A stretch of 64,000 nucleotides of DNA, taken from the NCBI RefSeq assembly GCF_009663685.2, contig NZ_RCOG02000012.1:484056-548055 (forward strand), read 5' to 3'. A program made the position numbers and the translations under genes. The notes beneath the pieces were generated by a model. It had not been told where the DNA came from. It saw only the letters and a list, made by a program, of their open reading frames with translations, and ran no database searches. The stretch's first letter is position 1; every line of letters starts with the position of its first letter. Below, piece by piece: positions 63,681-64,000 of the stretch. The DNA comes from Cupriavidus sp. U2 (lineage in GTDB: Bacteria; Pseudomonadota; Gammaproteobacteria; Burkholderiales; Burkholderiaceae).

Positions 63681-64000
63681 ATGGGACGCTTGACCACTCA
63701 CGTTCTCGACACTGCCGCCGGTACGCCCGGTGCCGGCATGTCGGTTACCCTGCATAAAATTGTCGACAATCGTCGCGAGACCCTGAAGTCGATCCAGACC
63801 AACCACGACGGCCGTGCCGACCAGCCCCTGCTGGAAGGCGCCGACCTGCAGCCCGGGGTCTACGAACTCGATTTTGGCGCTGGCGCCTACTTCCGTGCCC
63901 AGGGCGTGAAGCTGCCCGAGCCGGCATTCCTTGATGTGGTGACGCTGCGTTTCGGCATTGCCGACACGAACGCGCACTACCACGTGCCCCTGCTGGTGTC
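63681..64000 (+). CDS. uraH: 5-hydroxyisourate hydrolase (partial at right edge)
   Basis: The first 106 codons of a transthyretin-like protein; the usual C-terminal YRGS tetrapeptide lies beyond the edge. MGRLTTHVLDTAAGTPGAGM with the catalytic His, and later NAHYHVPLLVS, are typical. It hydrolyses 5-hydroxyisourate to OHCU, the substrate of UraD. AGGAAG precedes the ATG at 63681. A perfect 12-base palindrome ATTGTCGACAAT lies inside the gene (63759-63770, codons for Ile-Val-Asp-Asn), probably an internal operator of the adjacent GntR regulator. Confidence 0.93.
   Translation, partial: MGRLTTHVLDTAAGTPGAGMSVTLHKIVDNRRETLKSIQTNHDGRADQPLLEGADLQPGVYELDFGAGAYFRAQGVKLPEPAFLDVVTLRFGIADTNAHYHVPLLV
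63759..63770. promoter_or_regulatory. Perfect operator palindrome inside uraH
   Basis: ATTGTCGACAAT is an exact palindrome containing the TTGTCGACAA core, 79 bases into the uraH coding region. The core occurs only here in the part of the window I read closely, with near matches clustered upstream. Confidence 0.5.

Overview
The window looks like a chromosomal segment of a GC-rich betaproteobacterium of the Burkholderiaceae, most like Cupriavidus or Ralstonia. This is inferred from high GC codon use throughout, the core blocks rph-rdgB-hemW and yicC-gmk-rpoZ-spoT with convergent greB, abundant Bug-type binding proteins and porins, and gene content typical of that group. I see no insertion sequence, prophage, integrase, CRISPR array or rRNA operon. 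Four tRNA genes lie singly: Ser-UGA, Arg-ACG, initiator Met-CAU and Thr-CGU.

Layout, left to right. 1-3058: a leftward BMP-type nucleoside/purine ABC importer, cut by the left edge. 3314-4222: a pirin. 4443-4816: an unassigned promoter-to-terminator unit that may be a small RNA or an attenuator leader. 4896-8440: a quaternary-amine (choline/glycine betaine type) ABC importer. 8525-13812: a sugar-diacid locus with alpha-ketoglutarate semialdehyde dehydrogenase, a GntR regulator, glucarate dehydratase and a Bug protein. 14125-15930: a three-lipoprotein operon (CsgG-like, DUF4810, DUF799). 16420-27470: housekeeping genes (glycine-zipper lipoprotein, hemW, rdgB, rph, a PP2C/Ser-Thr kinase pair, yicC, gmk, rpoZ, spoT, greB, tRNA-Arg). 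27620-32483: small unknown proteins, initiator tRNA, a DUF2252 protein and lpxO. 32611-41972: signalling and orphan enzymes (diguanylate cyclase, MocR-type regulator, COG2509 flavoprotein, DUF1415, methyltransferase, DUF342/FapA, a receiver-like protein without its phospho-acceptor Asp). 42625-50063: a hexuronate oxidation locus with a porin, uronate dehydrogenase, an SMP-30 lactonase, a DctPQM TRAP transporter and an aldose 1-epimerase. 50160-59085: fbp, pepN, a DUF4136 lipoprotein, maeB, a small unknown gene and a second porin. 59291-64000: purine and ureide catabolism (uraD, puuE, a nucleobase permease, a GntR regulator, and uraH cut by the right edge).

The sugar-acid genes read as one pathway in two places. 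Uptake is by porin and TRAP transporter; uronate dehydrogenase and the lactonase give galactarate or glucarate; glucarate dehydratase gives the keto-deoxy acid; and the semialdehyde dehydrogenase makes 2-oxoglutarate. The kdgD step between the last two is not in the window. The palindrome GTCnTAnGAC occurs in the upstream regions of the dehydrogenase, the GntR/gudD pair and the distant porin, which suggests one regulon under the local GntR protein. The purine locus has its own operator family, built on TTGTCGACAA, around the second GntR gene, the permease, puuE and inside uraH.

I did not find a clearly new multi-gene system. The items most worth a second look are the two operator families, the 4443-4816 unit, the degenerate receiver protein next to the DUF342 gene, and the internally duplicated diguanylate cyclase. 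Statements about motif counts refer to what I read by eye; I could not scan exhaustively.
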